Notes under the pieces: model-generated | What the model was told of the DNA's origin: nothing | Database searches by the model: none | What the model saw: only the letters and a program-made list of their open reading frames with translations | Assembly: GCF_003259615.1 (NCBI RefSeq) | Contig: NZ_QLLR01000020.1 | Coordinates: 41,357-105,356 of the forward strand | DNA from: Pedobacter cryoconitis | GTDB taxonomy: Bacteria > Bacteroidota > Bacteroidia > Sphingobacteriales > Sphingobacteriaceae | Direction: 5' to 3' | DNA length: 64,000 bases | Shown: positions 8,536 through 16,979 of the stretch, piece after piece | Position numbering within the stretch: the stretch's first letter is position 1 | How the letters are laid out: every line of letters starts with the position of its first letter | Translations under genes and position numbers: made by a program

Positions 8536-9189
8536 ATGGAAGTTAAACTTTTTCGTGTAGCTAATGAAAATATAAAAAATCAGTGTTACCTCATTTATGA
8601 AGGTAATTCGGGTATTCTGGTAGATCCTGCATGGGATTATGAGCTGATCAATGATTTTCTGAAAGATAATCTGATTGTGCTGAAGGGAGTTCTTTTAACA
8701 CATGCGCACCATGACCACACGAATCTGGCAGCTGTTTTTGCCTATAAACATGCTGTTCCTGTTTATATGTCGGCCATTGAAATCCGGGATTCCGGCTTCC
8801 ATGTTCAGCGGCTGATTGCGGTACAGCATTTACAGGAGTTTACTATTGATGGTTTTACGGTGACGGCTTTACTCACCCCTGGTCATACTAAAGGCAGTAC
8901 CTGCTATCTGATTGGCGAACATTGCTTTACAGGAGATACTATTTTTATTGAAGGTGTGGGCATCAGTGATGAGCGGAATGTAGGCTCGCTCTTTGATAGT
9001 GTACAATTCATCAAGCAATACCTGCCACCGCATACACTGATCTGGCCGGGGCATTCCTTTGGACAAACTCCGGGTAAAGAACTTAGTTTCCTGTTCCGGA
9101 ATAATATATACTTTTTGCTGAACCGCAGAGAGGCATTTGTAGATTTCAGAATGCGAAAAAACCAACCCGATCCTTTTGCTTTTAAATAA
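8536..9189 (+). CDS. MBL-fold hydrolase, PksB/BaeB-like
   Basis: 217 residues, a metallo-beta-lactamase-fold hydrolase. The metal motif THAHHDH puts ligands at His56, His58, Asp60 and His61; further ligands are His117 (PGHTKG), Asp134 (TGDTIF) and His173 (WPGHSFG). The glyoxalase-II-like group contains PksB/BaeB, accessory enzymes of trans-AT polyketide clusters thought to hydrolyse stalled thioesters. Its position between an acyltransferase remnant and a phosphopantetheinyl transferase supports that subgroup over a general glyoxalase II. It starts 11 bp after the remnant's stop. The fold is certain; the polyketide role is inferred. Confidence 0.8.
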   Translation: MEVKLFRVANENIKNQCYLIYEGNSGILVDPAWDYELINDFLKDNLIVLKGVLLTHAHHDHTNLAAVFAYKHAVPVYMSAIEIRDSGFHVQRLIAVQHLQEFTIDGFTVTALLTPGHTKGSTCYLIGEHCFTGDTIFIEGVGISDERNVGSLFDSVQFIKQYLPPHTLIWPGHSFGQTPGKELSFLFRNNIYFLLNRREAFVDFRMRKNQPDPFAFK

Positions 9190-9199
9190 CCCCTTTAAG

Positions 9200-9949
9200 A
9201 TGAATATTGTTGTTGAAAAGCTTGTTTTACATAGAGCTGAAGGCTTGTTCCCTGCTGCTATTGCTATTGTGAAACAGCCCTTGAATGCGTTAAAGGAAAT
9301 TCGACATTCATTTTTGCATCCCAATGAATTGAAGTTTTTCGATACTTTAAAGTTTGAGCGGGTTCAGCATAGTTATTTATTGGGGAGGTTTGCCGCTAAA
9401 AAGGCATGGAGTGTTTTTGCTGAAGATAACGCAATGACAGCCGTTGAGATCACTGCCGGGATATTTCAGCAACCCGTTCTGTATTTGCCTGGCGGGGGAA
9501 ATATACAACTCAGTATCGGGCATACTGAAGAAATAGGAATGGCGATAGTTTTTCCGGAGAGCCATCCTATGGGGGTGGATGCAGAACTTATTGATGTGAA
9601 GCAAAGCGAAACCATCAGGAGTATTGTGGCTGTGGGAGAGCAGGATAAACTTCAGCTGATCCATCCCGACGCAGGCAAAAGCCTTACGGTTTTATGGACA
9701 ATTAAAGAAGCATTGTCAAAAGTGCTGAAAACTGGATTAATGACTCCTTTTGAGTTGTTTGAAATCGACAAGGTGCAGCATCAGGATGGTATTGTGATTT
9801 GTGATTTTAAAAACTTCCCTCAGTATAAGTCTTTATCCTGGTTGGCCGGAGGTTACGCGTGGTCAATAGTTTTACCACATAAAAGCACATTGGATCTGGC
9901 AGTGCTCAGGAAGTTATACTTACAAAACAGCGCAGGTCAGGTATCCTGA
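9200..9949 (+). CDS. Sfp-type 4'-phosphopantetheinyl transferase
   Basis: 249 residues. Transfers the phosphopantetheine arm of CoA to a carrier-protein serine, activating polyketide, peptide or fatty-acid carriers. The Sfp/Gsp signature is present: 'GVDAELID' with the magnesium-binding Asp127, and WTIKEALSK with Glu170 and Lys174. The upstream 'LGRFAAKKAW' and 'SIGHTEEIGMAIV' segments also fit. The ATG at 9200 follows the MBL gene by 10 bp; an earlier in-frame start would overlap it and add eight unsupported residues. The locus no longer holds a complete synthase, so it may serve carriers encoded elsewhere. Its last codons lie in a 23-bp duplication. Confidence 0.88.
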   Translation: MNIVVEKLVLHRAEGLFPAAIAIVKQPLNALKEIRHSFLHPNELKFFDTLKFERVQHSYLLGRFAAKKAWSVFAEDNAMTAVEITAGIFQQPVLYLPGGGNIQLSIGHTEEIGMAIVFPESHPMGVDAELIDVKQSETIRSIVAVGEQDKLQLIHPDAGKSLTVLWTIKEALSKVLKTGLMTPFELFEIDKVQHQDGIVICDFKNFPQYKSLSWLAGGYAWSIVLPHKSTLDLAVLRKLYLQNSAGQVS

Positions 9950-9971
9950 ACAGCGCAAATCAGGTATCCTG
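9926..9971. repeat. Tandem 23-bp duplication at convergent gene ends
   Basis: 9926-9948 and 9949-9971 are two copies of a 23-bp unit (AACAGCGCAGGTCAGGTATC plus CTG; copy 2 has AA for GG in the middle). The unit holds the phosphopantetheinyl transferase stop codon and, in copy 2, the stop of the convergent gene. Confidence 0.85.
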
Positions 9972-10715
9972 AATAAAAAAGTTCCCGATTTCAACTGGCT
10001 GCTGATATTTTTTAATGAAGTTTCTTACGCTCGTTGGCAAATATAAATAACCCATTCCGTCAGTCCCTAACAGACCACTATGGATAGGACTGATCTCTGA
10101 AATCAGTTTATCTTCAAGCTGCAAAATAAACTCTGGCCCAAAAAAACCTCTGAATACAGGGGCAAAATTTTTCATGATTTCAGGATCTATATTGATAGGT
10201 TCTTGTAGCCAGGCAGGAAATTGTGCCCCAAATTTAGAAATAGCTAATTTTGAGCCTTCAAACCATTCTTGTCCCGCCGGGAAGTCTTGTTTTCCTTCCT
10301 GCTCCGAGAATTTGCTCAGGACTATTTTACGCTCAGGAATTGGGATTGGTAAATCTGCGATCTCGGCAGCTTGTCCTGTATCGTAATGTAAAATAACTTT
10401 TACTGTACCATTCTTTATTTTCTCTGCCTGTTTTGGATCATTAACCGTGTACAAACCCGGCATACTGCTGCCAACTCCAAATTCAGGGTGTATTTTGACC
10501 GATAAGAATATACTGATCGCATAGTTACTGTCTTCCAGTAAATTATTTACTGCATAACCGGCATCAAACAAATCTTTCTTCAGTGACATTAAAAGCAACA
10601 TTGGTTTTTGCGTAACCGGGCAAACAGGGTAAGCTGCCATTTCTATATTAGCTACTCCTCCAATCCGGGAGGCAGGCTTGTCTTGTTTTAAATCTGAAGT
10701 TAGTAGATGATACAT
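9960..10715 (-). CDS. Uncharacterised protein, possibly YwqG/DUF1963-like
   Basis: 251 residues, no signal peptide or membrane segment, so probably cytosolic. 'SRIGGVANIE' near residue 17 and 'YPVCPVTQKPMLLLMSLKK' recall the YwqG-like family opening (SKIGG, then a core strand), and the end 'GTDGMGYLYLPTS' could be its late beta strand. I am not certain of the family and do not assign a function. Convergent with the phosphopantetheinyl transferase gene, 10 bp between stops. Confidence 0.55.
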   Translation of the reverse strand: MYHLLTSDLKQDKPASRIGGVANIEMAAYPVCPVTQKPMLLLMSLKKDLFDAGYAVNNLLEDSNYAISIFLSVKIHPEFGVGSSMPGLYTVNDPKQAEKIKNGTVKVILHYDTGQAAEIADLPIPIPERKIVLSKFSEQEGKQDFPAGQEWFEGSKLAISKFGAQFPAWLQEPINIDPEIMKNFAPVFRGFFGPEFILQLEDKLISEISPIHSGLLGTDGMGYLYLPTSVRNFIKKYQQPVEIGNFFIQDT

Positions 10716-10872
10716 AATTAGCTTAAATCAATGGCAAAATAGTTATAATCTTTATTTTTCAGGATAATATTGAGATTAATCTGATCTTTCTTACCGCTAT
10801 TTTTTCTGCTGAGTTCATTGCCGGGGCTGATTTAAATTCCTACTTTTAAGAACTAACCATTTGTCCTGACGT

Positions 10873-11706
10873 ATGAAACAAAAAATCAGCCTTTCGCTTA
10901 TTATTGTGCTTACTTTTTTATTTGTCAACCCATCATCCGCTCAAAAAGGCTGGATTGATCTTTTTAACGGCAAAGACCTGAAAGACTGGAATATCAAAAT
11001 TTCCAAGCACAACTATAATGAGAACTACGCAAATACCTTTCGTGTAGAAAACGGGCTGATGAAAGTGAGCTATGACGGCTATGGGGACTTTGATCAGCAA
11101 TACGGTCATATATTCTATAAAAAACCATTCTCTTATTACCTGTTAAAGATAACCTATCGCTTTGTGGGGGAACAGGCTAAAGGCGGTGAAGGCTGGGCTT
11201 ATCGGAACAGTGGCGCTATGCTGCATGGACAGGCCCCTGAAACTATGCTGAAGGATCAGGATTTTCCAATTTCTGTAGAAGGGCAAATTCTGGGTGGTGA
11301 TGGTACACACGACCGTCATACCAGCAATGTCTGTACACCCGGAACACAAATCGTTTACGAAGGGAAACTATTTACACCACATTGTTTAGATTCTAAATCG
11401 AAAACTTATGCAGGTGATCAATGGGTTACTGCCGAATTCTTAGTTTTAGGAGATTCAGTCATTAAGCATATTATTGATAAAGAAGTAGTGCTTGAATATA
11501 CGAAACCTCAGATCGGAGGAGGCAATGTGTCCAACTATGACCCGAAAATCAAAGTAGATGGTAAAGCTTTAACCGGTGGCTACATTTCTTTACAGAGCGA
11601 AAGTCATCCGATAGAATTTAAAGCAGTAAGGCTCTATAATCTGGAGCCTTACGCAAAAAATAAAACAAAATTAACTCAGGTCATTGCCAAGGTTTTAAAG
11701 GAATAA
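10873..11706 (+). CDS. Secreted DUF1080 (3-keto-glycoside hydrolase-like) protein
   Basis: 277 residues with a signal peptide (about 1-24, ending 'SSAQ'), then one DUF1080 domain opening with 'GWIDLFNGKDLKDW' and including 'RNSGAMLHGQAP' and 'SVEGQILGGDG'. The fold is a concanavalin-like beta-sandwich. Several family members hydrolyse or eliminate 3-keto-glycosides, the products of sugar C3 oxidation. The GMC oxidoreductase pair 1.5 kb downstream is of the type that does such oxidation, so both may belong to one 3-keto-glycoside route, though they are not in one operon. The enzymatic role is inferred. Confidence 0.82.
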   Translation: MKQKISLSLIIVLTFLFVNPSSAQKGWIDLFNGKDLKDWNIKISKHNYNENYANTFRVENGLMKVSYDGYGDFDQQYGHIFYKKPFSYYLLKITYRFVGEQAKGGEGWAYRNSGAMLHGQAPETMLKDQDFPISVEGQILGGDGTHDRHTSNVCTPGTQIVYEGKLFTPHCLDSKSKTYAGDQWVTAEFLVLGDSVIKHIIDKEVVLEYTKPQIGGGNVSNYDPKIKVDGKALTGGYISLQSESHPIEFKAVRLYNLEPYAKNKTKLTQVIAKVLKE

Positions 11707-11709
11707 TCC

Positions 11710-12084
11710 TTATTCATTGATCATCGGTTTGTATTTGTACCAATTAGTTCCGATTATCCAAAGATTGATCAGGAAAAATGGCAAGGCGATAAATAAACCA
11801 GATGGCTCGAAAATAGCATTATGAACAATAATCCCTACCATAACCGGTAAAATAACAATAGCGCCGAGCGCTCTGTATTTTGGCAGCATAAAGAGCAGGC
11901 CGCCAATAATTTCAACGATCCCTATTAAAGGCATCAGCCATGAAATTTTAAAAAAAGCTTCCATGAGCTGCATTTGCTCCGCGCTCATTTTCGGCATGGG
12001 CATGTAATTGAAGAATTTGTTTAATCCGGCGTTGATAAACATCAGACCGAACAGGATACAGAGTACAGTTTTTACGATTTTCAT
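11710..12084 (-). CDS. DoxX-family membrane protein
   Basis: 124 residues with four predicted membrane helices (about 4-20, 47-68, 73-93 and 98-118) and the DoxX opening 'GLMFINAGLNKFF'. DoxX proteins are small inner-membrane proteins of varied and mostly unproven roles in redox and sulphur metabolism. Convergent with the DUF1080 gene (3 bp between stops) and in the same direction as the upstream AraC gene. It is not part of the other DoxX locus at 48.3 kb. Confidence 0.82.
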   Translation of the reverse strand: MKIVKTVLCILFGLMFINAGLNKFFNYMPMPKMSAEQMQLMEAFFKISWLMPLIGIVEIIGGLLFMLPKYRALGAIVILPVMVGIIVHNAIFEPSGLFIALPFFLINLWIIGTNWYKYKPMINE

Positions 12085-12160
12085 TTTAATCAGATTTTGG
12101 TGGGATTTAAATTACTGTTTAAAATTTGAAAATCAATAGGTTAGCTTAAAAAAAATGACC

Positions 12161-13006
12161 TTACTTTATATGCTGCTTTCTATATTGTGATGGAGGTATC
12201 CTGATAACGGCCTTAAACTGCTTGCTAAAATGTGCCCAGCTATTATAACCACTATCGTAACAAATATCTAAAACAGGCCGGTTTGTTTCTCTCAAAAGTT
12301 TGCAAGCATGCCCGATCCTGATCTCTTTAATGAAATCGAAATAACTTTTTTTAATATTCCGTTTAAAAAAACGACAAAATGCAGGGATGGACATACTGGT
12401 AATTCCTGCGACTTCTTTCAAGGAAATCGGATCCAGGAAATGTTTAAAAGAATAGTCTATAATTGTTTCAATGACTGAATTTTCTTCACCATTACTGACC
12501 GTGTCAAATGCTGTAGTAATAATCTTCTGCTGCGCTGAAGTACTGATCTTTTGCATACAACTGATCAAAAGTTGAATACGCTCAATTCCTGCGGCAAATT
12601 CCAGTTGTCTGATTAATACAGCAATATCATTTGATAAGTCCTGTAGTAGCTGAATACCAGTATTCTTACTTTCTAATAATCCGGCTATATCTTTCATTTC
12701 CGGTAAGGCCAGAAAACCTTCGCCCCAGAAATCTCTCATAAAATGAATGACGATCGCACTGCCAATCGTGGTGTTCTGTGATCTTCTAAACCAGTGCGGT
12801 ACATTTGTATTGAGTAAAAAAATGTCCCCTTGCTTATATTCTCCAATATAATCACCTATCAATGCCGTCCCGTTCCCTTCGGTAATCAGAATTAATTCAC
12901 ACTCCAGATGCTTATGCCAGGCCGTTTCAAAATCAGGTGTTTTGTAAGTCCGGCAAGCGAAAGAGTTATATTCTTCTACATGTATTTTCTGAATGAGTGT
13001 CTTCAT
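12161..13006 (-). CDS. AraC-family transcriptional regulator
   Basis: 281 residues. The N-terminal half is a cupin-type sensor ('WHKHLECELILITEG', then 'NTNVPHWFRR'), as in sugar-responsive AraC regulators. The C-terminal ~100 residues hold two helix-turn-helix units ('ISLKEVAGITSMSIPAFCRF' and 'RPVLDICYDSGYNSWAHFSK'). It is divergent from the GMC oxidoreductase/xylose operon and most likely controls it. The shared intergenic region has direct and inverted repeats suited to AraC binding. The inducer is unknown; xylose or an oxidised sugar is a reasonable guess. Confidence 0.88.
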   Translation of the reverse strand: MKTLIQKIHVEEYNSFACRTYKTPDFETAWHKHLECELILITEGNGTALIGDYIGEYKQGDIFLLNTNVPHWFRRSQNTTIGSAIVIHFMRDFWGEGFLALPEMKDIAGLLESKNTGIQLLQDLSNDIAVLIRQLEFAAGIERIQLLISCMQKISTSAQQKIITTAFDTVSNGEENSVIETIIDYSFKHFLDPISLKEVAGITSMSIPAFCRFFKRNIKKSYFDFIKEIRIGHACKLLRETNRPVLDICYDSGYNSWAHFSKQFKAVIRIPPSQYRKQHIK

Positions 13007-13021
13007 GAAACTGAAAATGTA

Positions 13022-13086
13022 TGCTATTCAACTGCTATCTGAACGTAAAATAAAGGTACTAAATCCAATAAGTGATCAGATAGCAT
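13022..13086. promoter_or_regulatory. Candidate AraC operator: tandem direct repeats plus inverted copy
   Basis: TGCTATTCAAC (13022-13032) is followed directly by TGCTATCTGAAC (13033-13044), two tandem copies of one motif. TCAGATAGC (13076-13084) is an exact inverted copy of 13034-13042, and CAGTTGAA (13105-13112) inverts TTCAACTG (13027-13034). All lie between the AraC gene and the GMC operon. Confidence 0.5.
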
Positions 13087-13123
13087 ATTTTTTTCAATAA
13101 ATACCAGTTGAACCGGCCTTGTC

Positions 13124-13131
13124 TAATTTTG
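13124..13131 (+). promoter_or_regulatory. -7 box for the GMC/xylose operon
   Basis: TAATTTTG matches the Bacteroidota -7 consensus TAnnTTTG exactly. It predicts transcription starting near 13138 and a leader of about 90 nt. No TTG at the expected -33 distance is clear; the nearest (13108-13110) is only 13 nt upstream, which fits activator-dependent transcription. Confidence 0.45.
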
Positions 13132-13228
13132 TAGATTTAAAACTAACAAATTCTTTGACGCGCAGACAATTTTAACCTGAATAAAACCAAATATATTTTT
13201 ATGAATGAAATTTCAATAACAGCTGATT

Positions 13229-14908
13229 ATGGAAGATAGTACATATGATGCGATTGTAGTCGGTTCCGGTATCAGCGGTGGCTGGGCGGCAAAGGAACTT
13301 TGTGAAAAAGGTTTAAAAGTCCTGATGTTAGAACGCGGTGGCCCTTATGATCATATTAAAGATTATAAGACGGCGCAGAAAAATCCCTGGGAATTTGAAC
13401 ATCGGGGAGGTACAACTGCCGAACAGAAAAAAAAGTATCCTGTTATCCATCGCGGATGGGCAGCCAACGAAGCGGTCATGGACGGCTGGGCAAATGAGCA
13501 AGATTGTCCTTATACCGAAACCAAACCCTTTACATGGTGGCGCAGTTACCGGATGGGCGGCCGTTCTATCTTATGGGGCAGACAATCTTATCGCTGGAGC
13601 CAGCTGGACTTTGAAGGAAATGAGAAGGATGGTATCGCCACACCCTGGCCAATTGGATATGCAGATCTTGCTCCGTGGTACGACCATGTAGAGAAATTTG
13701 CAGGAATCAGCGGCTCTATAGAAAACATTGCGCATTTACCAGACGGACACTTTTTACCGCCTATGGAATTAAATTGTGTAGAGAAGGATATGGCACAAAG
13801 AATAAAAAAGGAGTACCATGAAAAGAGACATTTAATTATCGGCAGGGTGGCTAACCTGACCGCTGCAATCCCCGGGAGAACAAAATGTGAGTTTAGAAAC
13901 CGCTGTTGGGAAGGATGTCCGTTTGGAGGCTACTTCAGCACACAATCCTCTACTTTACCGGCTGCAATGAAAACCGGAAATCTTACGGTAAGACCTTATT
14001 CATTAGTGAAACAAGTGCTTTATGACAAAAATTCAAAAAAGGCAACAGGGGTAGAAATACTCGATACCGAAACCAATCAGACTTATGAATTTAAAAGCAA
14101 GATCGTTTTCTTATGTGCTTCTACATTGAATACGGCCTGGGTTTTATTTAACTCTGCGACTGAGGTATGGCCAGGTGGTTTAGGGAGCAGCAGCGGCGAA
14201 CTCGGACATAACGTAATGGACCATCATTATAATGTAGGCGCTTCAGGATCTGTGGAAGGTTTTGAAGATCAGTACGTATTTGGCAGAAGGGCCAATGGGT
14301 TCTATATCCCGAGATTTGTGAATTTAGGAGGTGACAAAAGAGATTACCTGCGTGGTTTTGGCTACCAGGGCGGCGCAAGCAGGGAAGGATGGGGCAGAGA
14401 GATCGCCGAGCTGAATATTGGAGGTGATTTTAAGGATGCTTTGGCAGAGCCTGGAAAATGGACTATCGGGGCAACCGGGTTTGGCGAAATACTCCCATAC
14501 CATGAAAATAAAGTATCACTTGATAAAAATAAGAAAGATAAATGGGGCTTACCTGTACTGGCAATGGATGCGGAAATGAAAGAGAATGAGTTCAAAATGC
14601 GCAAAGACATGAAGGAAGAAATGAGGGCTATGTTTGATGCCGCAGGAATAAAAAATATCAATACCTGGGACAATGGACATGCCTTAGGTCATGGTATTCA
14701 TGAAATGGGAACTGCAAGAATGGGAAGAGATCCAAAGACTTCTGTTTTGAATAAATGGAACCAGGTTTGGGACTGCATGAATGTATTTGTAACTGATGGT
14801 GCTTGTATGACTTCTTCAGCTTGCCAGAACCCTTCGTTAACTTATATGGCTTTAACAGCAAGAGCGGTCGATTATGCAGTGAGTGAATTAAAGAAAAATA
14901 ACATTTAA
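13229..14908 (+). CDS. GMC-family oxidoreductase, sugar dehydrogenase large subunit
   Basis: 559 residues. An FAD-dependent glucose-methanol-choline oxidoreductase. The dinucleotide-binding motif is at the N-terminus ('VVGSGISGGWAAKEL', then 'LMLERGG'). The substrate half includes 'GGRSILWGRQSYRW' and a Cys-containing 'FRNRCWEGCPFGG' segment near 225-237. The C-terminal 'GTARMG' and 'NPSLTYMALTARA' are typical. It is paired with a gluconate-2-dehydrogenase subunit 3 protein 4 bp downstream. Such pairs oxidise sugars or glycosides, often at C3, and pass electrons to the respiratory chain. No signal peptide is visible, so export, if any, may rely on the Tat-like leader of its partner. First gene of an operon with xylose genes. 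Confidence 0.88.
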   Translation: MEDSTYDAIVVGSGISGGWAAKELCEKGLKVLMLERGGPYDHIKDYKTAQKNPWEFEHRGGTTAEQKKKYPVIHRGWAANEAVMDGWANEQDCPYTETKPFTWWRSYRMGGRSILWGRQSYRWSQLDFEGNEKDGIATPWPIGYADLAPWYDHVEKFAGISGSIENIAHLPDGHFLPPMELNCVEKDMAQRIKKEYHEKRHLIIGRVANLTAAIPGRTKCEFRNRCWEGCPFGGYFSTQSSTLPAAMKTGNLTVRPYSLVKQVLYDKNSKKATGVEILDTETNQTYEFKSKIVFLCASTLNTAWVLFNSATEVWPGGLGSSSGELGHNVMDHHYNVGASGSVEGFEDQYVFGRRANGFYIPRFVNLGGDKRDYLRGFGYQGGASREGWGREIAELNIGGDFKDALAEPGKWTIGATGFGEILPYHENKVSLDKNKKDKWGLPVLAMDAEMKENEFKMRKDMKEEMRAMFDAAGIKNINTWDNGHALGHGIHEMGTARMGRDPKTSVLNKWNQVWDCMNVFVTDGACMTSSACQNPSLTYMALTARAVDYAVSELKKNNI

Positions 14909-14912
14909 GCTG

Positions 14913-15479
14913 ATGGAAAGAAGAGAACTTTTAAAAATGATCGCACTGCTTACAGGCGGTGTGATGATTGGAAGTAATGCTTTACTGACTGGCTGCAGCC
15001 CTGACAAGGGGAATTTTAAAAAGAATGCGGTCTTTACGCAGCAAGACCAGGATTTTCTGGACGAAGTTTCTGACACTATATTACCTGCTACGCAAACTCC
15101 GGGAGCTAAAGCGGCAAAAGTAGGTGCTTTCATGACCGTTATGGTCAATGATTGTTATGAAGAAAAAGATCAGAAAGTTTTCAAGGAGGGAATTGCTAAA
15201 CTCAATGCGGCTTGCGAAAAGATGTATGGTTGTGAGTTTATGAAAGCTACGGTAGTGCAAAGATTAGCATTGCTGGTTAAACTAGACGAGGAAGCCAAAG
15301 CCTATCAGGCTAAAAGAGGTGATTTACCAGCTCATTATTTTACCATGATGAAGCAATTAACTCTGCTGGGTTATTTTTCTTCAGAACCCGGTTGTACAAA
15401 GGCAATGCGTTATATCGCTGTACCTGGCCATTACAAAGGATCTGTTCCTTATAAAAAGGGCGATAAAGCCTGGGCTTAG
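14913..15479 (+). CDS. Gluconate 2-dehydrogenase subunit 3 family protein
   Basis: 188 residues. Small partner subunit of the GMC dehydrogenase. The start 'MERRELLKMIALLTGG' looks like a Tat-type leader (twin arginine at 3-4), followed by a lipobox-like 'LLTGC', so it may pull the complex out of the cytoplasm and tether it to the membrane. The body is the Gluconate_2-dh3 domain ('DFLDEVSDTILPATQTPGAK', then 'FMTVMVNDCY'). The gene begins 4 bp after the GMC gene and ends 5 bp before xylulokinase, so all are translated from one message. Confidence 0.88.
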   Translation: MERRELLKMIALLTGGVMIGSNALLTGCSPDKGNFKKNAVFTQQDQDFLDEVSDTILPATQTPGAKAAKVGAFMTVMVNDCYEEKDQKVFKEGIAKLNAACEKMYGCEFMKATVVQRLALLVKLDEEAKAYQAKRGDLPAHYFTMMKQLTLLGYFSSEPGCTKAMRYIAVPGHYKGSVPYKKGDKAWA

Positions 15480-15484
15480 CGGAT

Positions 15485-16960
15485 ATGTATTTACTGGGAA
15501 TAGATATAGGGACATCTTCCATCAAGGTTTCTGTGGTGGATATACAAACCAGGAAAAGGATTGTCACAGCGCAATATCCTGATGAAGAAGTGGAAATCAT
15601 AGCGCTTCAGCCGGGCTGGGCCGAGCAGTCTCCTGAAGATTGGTGGCAGCATGCAGTTCAGGCTATAAGCCGGTTAAATGCGATTGGAGGTTTTGACCCT
15701 AAGAACATTAAGGCTATTGGTATTGCCTATCAAATGCACGGACTGGTCATTGTAGACAAAGACCAGAATGCGCTGCGGGACAGTATAATCTGGTGTGACA
15801 GCAGGGCTGTTGAGCTGGGAGAAAAAGCTTTTGAGGAAATCGGACAGGAAAAATGTTTGCATCATTTGCTCAATTCTCCGGGAAATTTTACAGCCTCAAA
15901 ACTGGCCTGGGTAAAACATAACGAGCCTGAAATTTATAAAAAGATAGATAAAGTTATGCTTCCGGGTGATTTTATTGCGATGAAACTGACTGGAAGTATT
16001 ACGACCAGTATTCCGGCATTATCTGAGGGAGTGTTTTGGGATTTTCGAAAGGATGAATTGTCAAAAGATGTGATGGAATATTATGGTTTTGACCAGAATC
16101 TGATCCCCGCTATTCAGCCGCTTTTCTCTGTACATGGGGAGCTAAGTATAGCTATCGCAGTACTATTGGGATTGCCGGAAGGAATTCCTGTTGCCTATAA
16201 ATCAGGTGACCAGCCTAACAATGCGCTTTCGCTGAACGTACTCAGATCTGGCGAGGTGGCTGCCACTGCAGGGACTTCTGGTGTAATTTATGGAGTCAGT
16301 GACCAGTTGATCTGTGACCCGCAGTCCAGGGTAAATACTTTTGCCCATGTTACTTATAGTCCGGCTCAAAAGCATACCGGAGTGTTGCTGTGTATCAATG
16401 GAACCGGAAGCATGTATAGATGGGCAAAGCATAATTTTGCACCAAACCTGTCTTATGAAACCTTGAATAAACTGGCAGCGACTGCGCCTATAGGCAGCAA
16501 GGGGCTAAAAGTTCTGCCTTTTGGCAATGGTGCAGAGCGGATCCTGAACAATAAATATACCGGCGCACAGTTAATCGGAATTGACCTTAACCTGCACGGG
16601 CAGCCGGAAATCTTCAGGGCGGTACAAGAAGGAATAGCCTTTGCGTTTCGTTATGGGCTGGATATTATGCGGGAGAACGGTATGCAGCCAAAGGTAATCA
16701 GGGCGGGACTCGCCAATTTGTTTCTAAGCGAAGTTTTTGCACAGACCTTTGTCGATGTGACCGGGGTTCCCATAGCGCTTTACGAAAATGATGGTAGTGT
16801 GGGCGCGGCAATAGGTGCAGGTATTGGTGCAGGTATTTTTGAAAGTGCCGAAGAAGCATTTAGCCATCATGAACCAATCAGGTACCTGGAACCTAAAAAT
16901 ACAGAAGCTTACGAACCGCTGTACACTGAATGGAAGTATCTATTAAACAAGGCTTTATAA
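15485..16960 (+). CDS. xylB: Xylulokinase
   Basis: 491 residues of the FGGY carbohydrate kinase family. Phosphorylates D-xylulose to xylulose 5-phosphate with ATP in the cytosol. The ATP-binding N-terminus reads 'LLGIDIGTSSIKVSVVD'. The xylulokinase marker 'GWAEQSPEDWW' is at about 40-50, with 'MLPGDFIAMKLTG' mid-protein. The catalytic base is Asp242 in 'SGDQPNNAL'. The late 'GAAIGAGIGAGIF' stretch is typical of the family end. It is followed by xylose isomerase after 19 bp, which settles xylulose as substrate over other FGGY sugars. The two catabolic genes share an operon with a sugar dehydrogenase, an unusual arrangement. Confidence 0.93.
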   Translation: MYLLGIDIGTSSIKVSVVDIQTRKRIVTAQYPDEEVEIIALQPGWAEQSPEDWWQHAVQAISRLNAIGGFDPKNIKAIGIAYQMHGLVIVDKDQNALRDSIIWCDSRAVELGEKAFEEIGQEKCLHHLLNSPGNFTASKLAWVKHNEPEIYKKIDKVMLPGDFIAMKLTGSITTSIPALSEGVFWDFRKDELSKDVMEYYGFDQNLIPAIQPLFSVHGELSIAIAVLLGLPEGIPVAYKSGDQPNNALSLNVLRSGEVAATAGTSGVIYGVSDQLICDPQSRVNTFAHVTYSPAQKHTGVLLCINGTGSMYRWAKHNFAPNLSYETLNKLAATAPIGSKGLKVLPFGNGAERILNNKYTGAQLIGIDLNLHGQPEIFRAVQEGIAFAFRYGLDIMRENGMQPKVIRAGLANLFLSEVFAQTFVDVTGVPIALYENDGSVGAAIGAGIGAGIFESAEEAFSHHEPIRYLEPKNTEAYEPLYTEWKYLLNKAL

Positions 16961-16979
16961 GCTGCATAAAACAGAAATT

